Source: Bifidobacteriaceae bacterium
Lineage (GTDB): Bacteria > Actinomycetota > Actinomycetes > Actinomycetales > WQXJ01
Assembly (NCBI GenBank): GCA_031278075.1
Contig: JAITLE010000280.1
Span: 1 to 9,399, forward strand
Direction of reading: 5' to 3'
Length of the DNA: 9,399 nucleotides
Shown: in pieces, positions 1-6,836 of the stretch
Position numbering within the stretch: the stretch's first letter is position 1
How the letters are laid out: each line of letters opens with the position of its first letter
The notes under the pieces: generated by a model
The model's input: the letters and a program-made list of their open reading frames with translations, nothing else
What the model was told of the DNA's origin: nothing
Database searches by the model: none
Made by a program: the position numbers and the translations under genes

Positions 1-184
1 GGCCGACCGTTGCGGCGACCGGCTGGGCGGCGCCTGGTCCGCCGGAGGCGGCGCCGGCTGCGGGAACGTACTGCGTGCGGGGAAGTGCAGCGGGCGCCGG
101 GGGCAGGTTCGCGGGAGTCGGGGGCGGCTCAGGAGTCAGCGGGGGGGGGGGCGTCACAAAGCCTTGGTTGGCGGCGTCGGACAT
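1..184 (-). CDS. Partial gene, protein with proline-rich N-terminus (5' end only)
   Basis: An ATG at 184-182 on the minus strand opens a frame that stays open for 61 codons to the window edge, so only the N-terminus is visible. It begins MSDAANQGFVTPPPPLTPEP and continues rich in Pro, Ala and Gly. A GAAGGG ribosome binding site lies at 199-194, nine bases before the ATG, which supports this start. No membrane segment, signal peptide or catalytic motif is visible. In actinobacteria such Pro-rich cytoplasmic leaders often precede membrane domains, but that is only a family habit and the function is unknown. Codons 12-15 lie in an eleven-C run; one base more or fewer causes an immediate stop (see findings). 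The gene is divergent from the frame starting near 236. Reality of the gene: fairly likely, from the RBS, open frame and sensible codons. Confidence 0.6.
   Translation of the reverse strand, partial: MSDAANQGFVTPPPPLTPEPPPTPANLPPAPAALPRTQYVPAAGAASGGPGAAQPVAATVG
141..151. repeat. Homopolymer G11 (C11 on the coding strand)
   Basis: Eleven consecutive G on the plus strand. On the minus strand this is C11 within codons 12-15 of the left-edge gene, encoding part of its PPPP stretch. Tracts of this length are prone to slipped-strand mispairing and also to sequencing or assembly length errors. Confidence 0.9.
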
Positions 185-268
185 GGGGGAGTTCCCTTCT
201 GGGGAGTCGGGGCAGTCATGCAGGTCCCATGATAAACCCCGTCGGCGGCGGCGGGCGCGGCCGACGGC

Positions 269-793
269 TTGGCAGGGCCGTTCGGCTTGGCGCGTGCCGA
301 CGGGCAGTCTGCGGCTGCCGCGACGAAGCGATTCCACGGGGATGACGCGAAGGACGGCCCAGGCGCCCCAAGCTGGCTGACCGATGCGGACTGCCAAGCC
401 TATGTGGCGGAGCGAGACGCCTTCGTCGCCGAGAACGGGTCAGACCCAGCGGAGATCCAGGTGGTCCGTTGGGTGACCGAAGCGGAGGCCACCGAAGTCT
501 GGGTCGAGTGCCTCAAGGACGATGGCTGGCCAGCCTCCTTCAACCCAGACACGCCTCTCTCGCTCAACGTCGACGTCCCACTCAACCGCCGGGCCGGTTC
601 GCGGCCAGCTCCGCGACCAGGGACGCGACCACCGCGCCCAAGTCGCCGCCGGCCGCCTCCGCCTGCGCCAGCTGCCGCTGATAGGACGCGCCCGCCACCA
701 GGATCTCCGCGACGAACGCCAACTCGTCCAAACAGCCGAGCCGGGCGGCCACCTTCTCCAACCGCGCCAGGACCTGAGGCAGGTGGGATGTGA
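269..793 (+). CDS. Hypothetical protein, probably a remnant truncated at both ends
   Basis: The frame begins after a TAA at 233-235. Its first possible start is TTG at 269, with no convincing ribosome binding site. Residues ~36-104 look like genuine protein: acidic and aromatic-rich, with WLTDADCQAYVAERDAFVAE, then RWVTEAEA and ECLKDDGWPASF, and two Cys (42 and 81) that could pair. The style recalls short actinobacterial exported or lipoprotein domains, but there is no signal peptide in frame upstream. From about residue 105 the frame enters the convergent ligase gene and turns into Arg/Pro-rich sequence, as expected for an antisense frame of a GC-rich gene. I read it as the middle of a decayed gene; a real gene with a TTG start and a 212-base convergent overlap is the alternative. 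The family is not recognised. Confidence 0.4.
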   Translation: MAGPFGLARADGQSAAAATKRFHGDDAKDGPGAPSWLTDADCQAYVAERDAFVAENGSDPAEIQVVRWVTEAEATEVWVECLKDDGWPASFNPDTPLSLNVDVPLNRRAGSRPAPRPGTRPPRPSRRRPPPPAPAAADRTRPPPGSPRRTPTRPNSRAGRPPSPTAPGPEAGGM

Positions 794-1721
794 CCAGTTC
801 CTCGTCGCCTGCGGCGTTCAGGATGATGATCGCCTCCATGCCATAACGCGCGGTGCGCCACTTGTTCTCCTGGACAAACCAACTCGGCATCCAGGGCAGC
901 TCGTCGCCCGCGTCCAACGTGTCCGAGAACTCCTCCACCAGGCATTGAACCAGCGCCGACACAGCTGCGACCTCGCGCAGAGTGGGCAAAGCGTCGCAGA
1001 CCCGCACCTCCACCGTCCCGAACTTGGGGGAGGGCCGGATGTCCCACCGGATCTCCGAGAACACGTCGATCACCCCGGTGTGGACCATGTCCCGCACATA
1101 GCCCTCCAGCTGGGACCAGTCGTCGAACTGGATCGGCAGCCCCGCAGTCGGCAGCTGCTGGAACATCAGCGCCCGGTTCGACGCGTAGCCGGTGGCCTGC
1201 CCGCCCCAGTACGGCGACGAGGCCGAGAGCGCCTGCAGATGCGGCAGATAACTCAGCAGCGCGCGCATGATCGGCAGCACCTTGCGCCGGTCCTCCACGC
1301 CGACGTGCGTGTGCACCCCGTAGATCACCATCTGCCGGCCCCACCAGCGCGTCCGGTCCACGAGCCGGCGGTAGCGCTCCTTGTCCGTGACCTGTTGCGC
1401 CTCCCAACGCGCGAACGGATGCCCGCCCGCCGCCATCAGGTCGATCCGCAACGGATCCGCGGCGGCCCGGATCGCGTCCAGCTGCGACGCGATCTGCTCC
1501 GCCGCCTCCCGCACGGACCGGAACGGATCGGTCACGATCTCGACAGTGTTGACCAGGAACTCCTGGACCACGCCCGGCCGCGCTCGGCCGTCCGGCAACT
1601 TGAGCGCGTCCAGCACCGCCTGCGCCGCCTGCCTCAGATCGCCGCTGTCGCGGTCCACCAATTGGATCTCCCACTCGATCCCGACCGTGCCACGCGGCGA
1701 GTCGGCGAAGGGGATTGCCAT
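582..1721 (-). CDS. ybdK: YbdK-type carboxylate-amine ligase (glutamate-cysteine ligase GCS2 family)
   Basis: ATP-dependent ligase of the GCS2 superfamily (PF04107 type), cytoplasmic. YbdK members show weak glutamate-cysteine ligase activity and their physiological substrate is uncertain. The 379-residue length is normal. Recognisable segments in order: GIEWEIQLVD (14-23), LVNTVEIVTDPF (56-67), HPFARW (101-106), WWGRQMVIYGVHTHVGV (126-142), SASSPYWGG (166-174), SNRALMFQQLPTAGLP (181-196), EIRWDIRPSPKFGTVEVRVCD (223-243) and VQENKWRTARYG (283-294). From memory it is strikingly like mycobacterial Rv0433. A GTG one codon earlier (1724) is possible, but ATG at 1721 has the better spacing, five bases from GGAGG. 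It follows the methyltransferase gene with nine bases between stop and ATG, so translation is probably coupled. The gamma-glutamylcysteine product remains an inference. Confidence 0.93.
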   Translation of the reverse strand: MAIPFADSPRGTVGIEWEIQLVDRDSGDLRQAAQAVLDALKLPDGRARPGVVQEFLVNTVEIVTDPFRSVREAAEQIASQLDAIRAAADPLRIDLMAAGGHPFARWEAQQVTDKERYRRLVDRTRWWGRQMVIYGVHTHVGVEDRRKVLPIMRALLSYLPHLQALSASSPYWGGQATGYASNRALMFQQLPTAGLPIQFDDWSQLEGYVRDMVHTGVIDVFSEIRWDIRPSPKFGTVEVRVCDALPTLREVAAVSALVQCLVEEFSDTLDAGDELPWMPSWFVQENKWRTARYGMEAIIILNAAGDEELVTSHLPQVLARLEKVAARLGCLDELAFVAEILVAGASYQRQLAQAEAAGGDLGAVVASLVAELAANRPGG

Positions 1722-1726
1722 CACGG

Positions 1727-1731
1727 CCTCC
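1727..1731 (-). promoter_or_regulatory. Ribosome binding site overlapping upstream stop codon
   Basis: GGAGG on the minus strand, five bases before the ligase ATG at 1721. Its first G is also the last base of the methyltransferase TAG (1733-1731), giving TAGGAGG. A terminating ribosome therefore sits on the ligase's binding site, which favours coupled translation and decides the ATG over the GTG at 1724. Confidence 0.8.
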
Positions 1732-2933
1732 TATCGGGTTTCAAGCGGCTCGACCACCAGCACAGATTGTCGCGCACCTAGCCGGGTCAGGATGACAGTC
1801 GCGGCCGCATCGCCCCGCAACTGGAGCCGTTTGCGCAGTTCAGCGGGCTCGACAGCGGTTCCGCGTTTCTTTACGACCAACTGCCCCACGCCGCGTTCGC
1901 GCAAATACGCGCGCAGCCGCCTCAGGTTGAACGGGAACGCGTCCAACACCCGCCACCCGGTCAAGAACGGACTCGCGCCGTTAGCCCTGTCCGAGGTGAT
2001 GTAGGCGATGGCCGGGTGCGCCAGCCGCGCGTCGTCCAGTTCGCGCGCCGCCTGTTCCAGCAGGTGAGCGCGGATGACCGCCCCGTCCGGCTCGTAGACG
2101 CACGCGCCGAGCGGTCCGGCTGGGAGTGGCGGCACGGCATCGTCCATCAAATGGTGCGCGCGACCGCCGCGCAACACCAACGCGCTCCGGCGGGCGCCGC
2201 TCGCCGCGCGCAGCGGCCCGAACCACCACGTCGCCTCCACCACGGCGCCGTCGACGGACACCCACTGGCTCTCCGCCTCCCCCGGGACGATGCCGTGCGG
2301 CAGGCCGGGAGAGACCTTGACACCCAGCGGCGACCGTTCCGCCAGCTGGAGGATCGCGTCCAAAGGTGGGCTGTATGCGGCCGGGTCGAAGACTCGCCGG
2401 CCGTCGGCGGCTCGGCGGGACGGGTCCGCCCACAAGGCGTCGCAACCGGTGAGATCCTGGCTGAGCGAGTCCGCGGCCACCACTTGGGCCTCGGGGAAAG
2501 CGGCCAGGTTCGCCGCCGCGACGGCCGCCGTGACCGGGTCCGACTCGAAGACTCGGACTCTGATGCCGAGGGCCGCGAACGCCAGCGCGTCCCCGCCGAT
2601 CCCACCGGTCAAATCCGCCACATGGGTGAAGCCGGCCGCGCGGTAACGTTCGGCGTGGCGGGCCGCGACCTCGATTCGAGTGGCTTGGGCCAAGCCATGG
2701 TCGGTGAACAACATGTCGGCTGCGAAGTCGCCGAACTTGGCGCGGGCGCGGGTGCGCAGACGTAGCTGGGTGAGGGCGGCGGCGACGAGCTTCGGATCGG
2801 CGCCCCGCCGCCGCAACCCGTCAGCGAGTTTGAGAGCGAGTTCGCCGGTGTAGGTGTCCACACGCGCGCTGAGCTGTTCCAGCAGGTGACGCCCCGTCGC
2901 GGAGGTCAGGAGGGCGACGTCCGCGAGATCCAC
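1731..2933 (-). CDS. Class I SAM-dependent methyltransferase with THUMP-like C-terminal domain
   Basis: Predicted cytoplasmic SAM-dependent methyltransferase; the THUMP-like region suggests RNA as substrate, but the target is not known. Residues 1-100 form a helical N-terminal region (MDLADVALLTSATGRHLLEQ). The SAM-binding motif I is VADLTGGIGGDALAF at 105-119, followed by an acidic end of strand 2 (FESDP, 129-133). ADPSRR at 169-174 occupies the motif IV position, and KVSPGLPH is at 206-213. The THUMP-like segment is ~328-400, with FNLRRLRAYLRERGVGQLVV and KKRGTAVEP. The frame is open back to 3128, but the extra 65 residues are Arg/Pro low complexity. I chose GTG 2933 because family proteins begin with MDLAD-like sequence, giving 400 residues. 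Only a weak GGTGGGG two bases away is present, so leaderless translation is possible. First gene of an operon with the ligase. Confidence 0.85.
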   Translation of the reverse strand: MDLADVALLTSATGRHLLEQLSARVDTYTGELALKLADGLRRRGADPKLVAAALTQLRLRTRARAKFGDFAADMLFTDHGLAQATRIEVAARHAERYRAAGFTHVADLTGGIGGDALAFAALGIRVRVFESDPVTAAVAAANLAAFPEAQVVAADSLSQDLTGCDALWADPSRRAADGRRVFDPAAYSPPLDAILQLAERSPLGVKVSPGLPHGIVPGEAESQWVSVDGAVVEATWWFGPLRAASGARRSALVLRGGRAHHLMDDAVPPLPAGPLGACVYEPDGAVIRAHLLEQAARELDDARLAHPAIAYITSDRANGASPFLTGWRVLDAFPFNLRRLRAYLRERGVGQLVVKKRGTAVEPAELRKRLQLRGDAAATVILTRLGARQSVLVVEPLETR

Positions 2934-2980
2934 GGCCCCACCATACCGCCGGGCGTGGGCTGGGCGGGGTGGGGGAGAGG

Positions 2981-3099
2981 CGGAGGCTCGCCGGGCGCGC
3001 GGGTGGCGCAGGAGCTGGAGCGAGAAGAGCGCGCCCGGCTGCGGAGGCCCGCCGGGCGCGGGCGTGGCGGGCGCGCGCGTGGCGCAGGCACGCCGGGCG
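2981..3099. repeat. GC-rich degenerate direct repeats
   Basis: CGGAGGCTCGCCGGGCGCG at 2981-2999 recurs at 3042-3060 with one mismatch, an offset of 61 bases. GTGGCGCAGG occurs at both 3003-3012 and 3079-3088. The octamer GCCGGGCG also starts at 2948, 2990, 3051 and 3092. The sequence is nearly all G and C, so some recurrence is expected by chance, but the 19-base copy and the decamer are longer than composition readily explains. Confidence 0.6.
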
Positions 3100-3229
3100 C
3101 GGGGGCGACGTCCAAACTTTCTCGTCACCTGTTCGACCCAATCGCGTAGCCAGATGCTGACTGAGGCGAAACTCTCAACTTACGCGCCGGTAACAGCCGT
3201 GGGCTGGGATGGCTGAAAGCCCTAACGGA

Positions 3230-3254
3230 CGCCGGGCCTGACCGGCGGGGAAGG
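3230..3254 (+). promoter_or_regulatory. Hairpin abutting the ribosome binding site of the dehydrogenase gene
   Basis: CGCCGG (3230-3235) and CCGGCG (3242-3247) form a perfect 6-bp stem with a 6-base loop, GCCTGA. The purine-rich binding site GGGGAAGG (3247-3254) begins at the last stem base and sits eight bases before the GTG at 3263. The hairpin could affect ribosome access or the stability of the operon message; that role is inference. Confidence 0.45.
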
Positions 3255-3262
3255 CGGTTCGA

Positions 3263-4708
3263 GTGGACGAATTGCGGTTTCACAACGTGGTCGGCGGCGC
3301 GGCGCGGAAGGCTGGGGCGTACCGTCCGGTGATCGAGCCGGCGACAGGCGAGGTCTACGCCTCCGCCCCGGATTCGGACGCGGCGGAGGTGGTCGACGCG
3401 TTGGACGCCGCCAGCCAGGCTTTCACCACCTGGCGCAGGGTCACCCCGCGTGAACGGCAGGAGGCGCTGTTGGAGCTAGCTGACGCGGTCGAGGCCCGCG
3501 CGGAAGAGTTCAACGCCGTCGAGTGCCGGGACACCGGCAAACCGCTTGCCGTCACTCGCACAGAGGAGTTGCCCGTCTGTGTGGACCATCTCAGGTTCTT
3601 CGCGGGCGCCGCGAGGTTGGTCGAGGGGCTCGCGACGGGCGAATACATGGAAGGCTTCACTTCATCGATCCGGCGCGAGCCCGTCGGCGTGTGCGCGCAG
3701 GTGACACCTTGGAACTACCCGCTGGCGATGGCGGTCTGGAAGATCGCGCCGGCGATCGCCGCCGGGAACACGGTGGTCTTGAAACCGTCGGAGCTGACGC
3801 CCGCGTCCACGGTGCTGCTAGCTGATGTCGCCTCTGAGATCCTCCCGCCCGGGGTGTTGAACGTGGTCTGCGGTGGCAGGGACACCGGCCGGGCGTTGGT
3901 GGACGCGCCACAGGCGGCGATGGTCTCGATCACGGGATCGGAGCGGGCCGGTATGCAAGTGGCCGCGGCCGCCGCCCGGGACGTCAAGCGGGTGCATCTG
4001 GAACTGGGCGGCAAAGCGCCCGTGGTGGTGTTCGCCGACGCCGATCTGCGGCGCGCCGCCACCGAAATCGCCGTCGCCGGCACGTTCAACGCCGGCCAGG
4101 ACTGCACGGCCGCGACCAGGGTGTTGGTGGACAGCCGCGTCCACGCGGAGTTCTCAGAGATGCTGGCCGAGGCCGTCCGCGGCCAGCGGACCGGCGCCCC
4201 CGAAGAAGACGTGGACTTCGGCGCCTTGTCATCGCAAGCGCACCTGGACAAGGTGATGGGATTCATGGACCGGCTGCCGACGACCGCGCGGGTGATCGTT
4301 GGCGGGCGCCGCGTGGACCGTCCAGGGTTCTTCATGGAGCCGACGCTGGTCGCCGGCCTGGCCCAGTGGGATGAGGCGGTCCAACAGGAGATCTTCGGCC
4401 CGGTGCTGACGCTTCAGGCCTTCTCGTCGGAGGCGGAGGCGTTGGAGCTGGCCAACGGGGTGCGTTACGGCCTCGGCGCGTCGGTGTGGACCGCGGACCA
4501 CGGCCGGGCGCTGCGCTGCACCCGGGATCTCGACTTCGGGGTGGTGTGGGTCAACAGCCACATACCGTTCGTCTCGGAGATGCCGCACGGTGGATTCAAA
4601 CACTCCGGCTACGGCAAGGACCTGTCGAAATATGCTCTCGAGGATTACACGCGGGTCAAACACGTCATGTCGTACATGGGGGAGCTCACACAGGAAGGGT
4701 CGCTGTGA
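3263..4708 (+). CDS. patD: Gamma-aminobutyraldehyde dehydrogenase (aldehyde dehydrogenase superfamily)
   Basis: NAD-dependent oxidation of 4-aminobutanal (in equilibrium with 1-pyrroline) to GABA, the second step of putrescine breakdown; cytoplasmic. The 481-residue length fits the family. Catalytic Cys281 is in FNAGQDCTAA (275-284), general base Glu247 in LELGG (246-250), Asn151 in TPWNYP (148-153), cofactor Lys174 in LKPSE (173-177), and Glu376 in EIFGP (376-380). The C-terminus WVNSHIPFVSEMPHGG (429-444), SGYGKDLSKY (448-457) and LEDYTRVKHVM (459-469) closely resembles E. coli YdcW/PatD as I recall it, more than betaine aldehyde dehydrogenases. GTG start chosen for GGGGAAGG eight bases upstream and the family-length N-terminus. 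First gene of the operon; its TGA overlaps the ATPase GTG by four bases. Main alternative: another omega-aminoaldehyde dehydrogenase; the transporter context favours putrescine. Confidence 0.93.
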   Translation: MDELRFHNVVGGAARKAGAYRPVIEPATGEVYASAPDSDAAEVVDALDAASQAFTTWRRVTPRERQEALLELADAVEARAEEFNAVECRDTGKPLAVTRTEELPVCVDHLRFFAGAARLVEGLATGEYMEGFTSSIRREPVGVCAQVTPWNYPLAMAVWKIAPAIAAGNTVVLKPSELTPASTVLLADVASEILPPGVLNVVCGGRDTGRALVDAPQAAMVSITGSERAGMQVAAAAARDVKRVHLELGGKAPVVVFADADLRRAATEIAVAGTFNAGQDCTAATRVLVDSRVHAEFSEMLAEAVRGQRTGAPEEDVDFGALSSQAHLDKVMGFMDRLPTTARVIVGGRRVDRPGFFMEPTLVAGLAQWDEAVQQEIFGPVLTLQAFSSEAEALELANGVRYGLGASVWTADHGRALRCTRDLDFGVVWVNSHIPFVSEMPHGGFKHSGYGKDLSKYALEDYTRVKHVMSYMGELTQEGSL

Positions 4709-5865
4709 GCGCGGCATCGTCCGCCTGGACCCCCAGGCCGCCCGTGCCGGCGCCGCTTCGCGGCGCGGCTGACCTGGCTGACGCCCGCCGCCAGGGGCTG
4801 ACCGCGCTGGCTTTGCGCAAGACGTTCCAGTCCCAGGAGGGCGCCGAGGTCCGGGCCCTCGACGGTGTCAGCCTCGAGATCCTGCGCGGCGAGTTCTTTG
4901 TCCTGCTGGGCCCCTCCGGCTGCGGGAAGACCACGTTGCTGCGCGCCATCGCGGGGTTGGAGCCGTTGGACAGCGGCGAGATTTATCTCGGCGACACGCA
5001 CATCGACATTCTGCCGCCCGCCAAACGCCCGGTGAACACGGTGTTCCAGAGCTACGCCCTGTTCCCGCACCTGACGGTCTGGGAAAACGTCGCGTTCGGA
5101 TTGCGCATGGAGAAACAGCCGAAGGACCAGATCGCGGCGCGTGTGGCGGAAATGCTGGACTTGGTGCAATTGGCGGGGGTCGGCGGCCGCAAGCCGAACC
5201 AGCTCTCCGGCGGGCAGCAGCAGCGTGTGGCCCTGGCGCGGGCGCTGGCCAAGGAGCCCAGGGTGCTGCTCTTGGACGAGCCGCTGTCAGCCCTCGACCT
5301 GAAACTCAGGCGGGGCATGCAAGGGGAACTCAAGCGCATTCAGCGTGAGACCGGAATCACGTTCGTCTTCGTCACGCATGATCAAGAAGAAGCGCTCACG
5401 CTAGGTGACAGGATAGCCGTCTTCTCCGAGGGGCAAGCGGTGCAGATCGGCACGCCCGAGGAGATTTACGACCACCCCGTCAACCGTTTTGTGGCGGATT
5501 TCATCGGGGAGACCAATTTCATCGCCTCGGATATCGGCGAACGTGACGGCCATCTCACGGCGTGGATCGGCGGCGTCGAGTTCCCGTTGGGTCCGCGGGC
5601 GGGCCGCGCGGCGGCCGGCGAGTCCGCGACCTTGGCGGTGCGCCCGGAGAACGTCCAGTTGACGCCGGCCGCGGGGGCGGCGCTGACGGGCACGTTGACG
5701 GAGTTGGCTTATATGGGCACCGATTTGCGCTGCCGGATAACGCTGGCCGATGCCGTCGAGTTGCGCGCCCGTGTCGCCCCGCCTTTCGCGCTCGCCCATT
5801 TGGCGCCTGGTGGACCCGTGGGTGTGGCGATCGATCCGGCGGACGTGAAGGTGGTGGCCGATTGA
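4705..5865 (+). CDS. potA: Spermidine/putrescine ABC transporter ATP-binding protein
   Basis: ATPase that drives polyamine import, on the cytoplasmic face of the PotB/PotC channel. 386 residues. Walker A GPSGCGKTT (69-77), Q-loop Gln115 in VFQSYALFPHLTVWENVAFGL, signature LSGGQQQR (167-174), Walker B RVLLLDEP (186-193) with Glu192, D-loop SALD (195-198), and switch His225 in VTHDQEEAL. FVADFIGETNFI (262-273) leads to a regulatory TOBE-type domain (~308-384, AVRPENVQL), typical of PotA among ABC ATPases. The frame is open further upstream, but GTG 4705 has AGGAAGGG (4692-4699) five bases before it and a GTGA overlap with the dehydrogenase stop. This start gives a Pro/Ala-rich leader of ~30 residues before the ATPase core, somewhat longer than usual. 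Next gene overlaps by four bases (TTGA). Confidence 0.94.
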   Translation: MSAASSAWTPRPPVPAPLRGAADLADARRQGLTALALRKTFQSQEGAEVRALDGVSLEILRGEFFVLLGPSGCGKTTLLRAIAGLEPLDSGEIYLGDTHIDILPPAKRPVNTVFQSYALFPHLTVWENVAFGLRMEKQPKDQIAARVAEMLDLVQLAGVGGRKPNQLSGGQQQRVALARALAKEPRVLLLDEPLSALDLKLRRGMQGELKRIQRETGITFVFVTHDQEEALTLGDRIAVFSEGQAVQIGTPEEIYDHPVNRFVADFIGETNFIASDIGERDGHLTAWIGGVEFPLGPRAGRAAAGESATLAVRPENVQLTPAAGAALTGTLTELAYMGTDLRCRITLADAVELRARVAPPFALAHLAPGGPVGVAIDPADVKVVAD

Positions 5866-6836
5866 GCGCGGGACCGGAGCGGGGCGGCGACCGCGCGCCG
5901 GCCTTGGGCTGGGTCCGCCGCCGGCTTGGGGCCGGACGGGCGGGACCGATCCGGCCAGGCCAGCTGTCGGCTTGGTTCGCCACGCCCGCCATCTTGTTGG
6001 GGCTCGCGTTCACGTTGGGACCGATGATCGTTGTGGCCGTGTTCTCGCTGATGGCGCAGCCGACCACCGGCACGGGCGTGGAGATGCGGTTCTCCACGAA
6101 GGCTTATGAGCACTTCTTCATGCAGGAATCCTTCACCGGCGAATCCCGGTTCGATCCACGCTACCTCAGGGTGTTCGCGGTCTCGGCGGCGCTCGCCCTC
6201 GGGGTCACGGTCCTTTGCGTCGCTTTGGCGTTCCCCATCGCGGTGTGGATGTCGACCAGGACGCCGCGCGCCCAGAACATGCTGCTGCTGGCCGTGACCA
6301 TCCCGTTTTGGACCAACCTGCTGGTGCGCACTTACGCTTGGATGCTCATCCTGGCCGAGTCGGGGCCGGCGAACTCCTTCTTGGCTTTCCTCGGGGTGGA
6401 ACCGACCCAAATGCTGTACACCTGGCAAGCGGCCTTCGTCGGGCTGGTTTACACGTTCCTGCCGTTCGCGATCCTGCCGATCTATTCGGCGGTGGCCGGT
6501 TTCGATTTCGCGCTGGCGGAGGCCGCCTATGACCTGGGCGCCGGGAAGCTCGCGGTGCTCCGGAAGGTCATCTGGCCGGCCGCGTCCGGCGGGGTGGTCT
6601 CCGCCGTGGCGCTGTGCCTCGTGCCCGCCTTCGGATCATACGTCCAGCCGGTGTTACTCGGCGGCGGGCGGCTGGTGATGGTCGGCAGCCTCATCGCCTC
6701 ACAGTTCGGGGAGGCGCGCAACTGGCCGTTCGGCGCCGCGCTGTCAGTCATCATCCTTGTCTTGACGCTGCTGGGCGCGCTCGCGCTGATGCGCTGGACC
6801 AAGCGTTCCGCGCAGAAAGTGACCCTGGCAGTATGA
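5862..6836 (+). CDS. potB: Spermidine/putrescine ABC transporter permease, PotB type
   Basis: First of two integral membrane subunits of the polyamine importer. 324 residues. After a ~36-residue Arg/Gly/Pro-rich cytoplasmic leader there are six likely membrane segments, near 40-63, 103-128, 138-164 (with IPFWTNLLVRTYAW, typical of PotB), 187-211, 243-265 and 289-311. A long external loop (64-102) separates the first two. The cytoplasmic coupling loop carries the EAA motif EAAYDLGAGKLAVLRKVIWP (220-239), which docks on the ATPase. The start is TTG 5862, overlapping the PotA stop as TTGA and preceded by GAAGGTGG eight to nine bases away; the frame extends further upstream inside potA, but that part is antisense-like low complexity. 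MSAG resembles the MSAA start of PotA. Ends in a 4-base ATGA overlap with potC. Confidence 0.92.
   Translation: MSAGPERGGDRAPALGWVRRRLGAGRAGPIRPGQLSAWFATPAILLGLAFTLGPMIVVAVFSLMAQPTTGTGVEMRFSTKAYEHFFMQESFTGESRFDPRYLRVFAVSAALALGVTVLCVALAFPIAVWMSTRTPRAQNMLLLAVTIPFWTNLLVRTYAWMLILAESGPANSFLAFLGVEPTQMLYTWQAAFVGLVYTFLPFAILPIYSAVAGFDFALAEAAYDLGAGKLAVLRKVIWPAASGGVVSAVALCLVPAFGSYVQPVLLGGGRLVMVGSLIASQFGEARNWPFGAALSVIILVLTLLGALALMRWTKRSAQKVTLAV

Larger units (their letters stand above)
2934..3262. other. Divergent intergenic region between methyltransferase and dehydrogenase
   Basis: About 330 bases without a supportable gene. The left two thirds (to ~3110) is extremely G+C-rich, with degenerate repeats listed separately. 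The right part (3111-3262) is less biased and should hold promoters for both directions. TTGAGA on the minus strand (3178-3173) could be a -35 box, but I see no convincing -10 at 16-18 bases, so no promoter is called. On the plus strand GGCT-GAA-AGCC (3211-3221) is a small hairpin, followed by a perfect hairpin at 3230-3247. Minus-strand frames running to 3128 and 3141 here are Arg/Pro/Ala low complexity. Confidence 0.6.

Noticed and set aside
10..380. Plus-strand open frames at 10-345 and 75-380
   Set aside because: Arg/Gly-rich low complexity opposite the left-edge minus-strand gene, which has a good ribosome binding site and a more plausible protein.
400..1674. Minus-strand open frame of 424 codons overlapping the ligase in another frame
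   Set aside because: Gly/Arg/Ala low complexity, a shadow frame of the ligase gene.
522..1781. Long plus-strand open frame of 419 codons opposite the ligase gene
   Set aside because: It is rich in Arg, His, Gln and Pro with no recognisable motif, and the opposite strand gives an unmistakable YbdK protein over the same bases.
2016..2765. Plus-strand open frame of 249 codons opposite the methyltransferase
   Set aside because: Antisense frame of a gene with a clear SAM-binding motif; no motifs or convincing start of its own.
2934..3128. N-terminal extension of the methyltransferase to 3128
   Set aside because: The added 65 residues are Arg/Pro/Ala low complexity from the repeat block; the family-like N-terminus begins at GTG 2933.
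4486..4704. Upstream extension of the PotA frame
   Set aside because: It lies inside the dehydrogenase gene in another frame; the GTGA overlap with a good ribosome binding site at 4692-4699 marks the start at 4705. The PotB (5562) and PotC (6614) extensions were rejected likewise.
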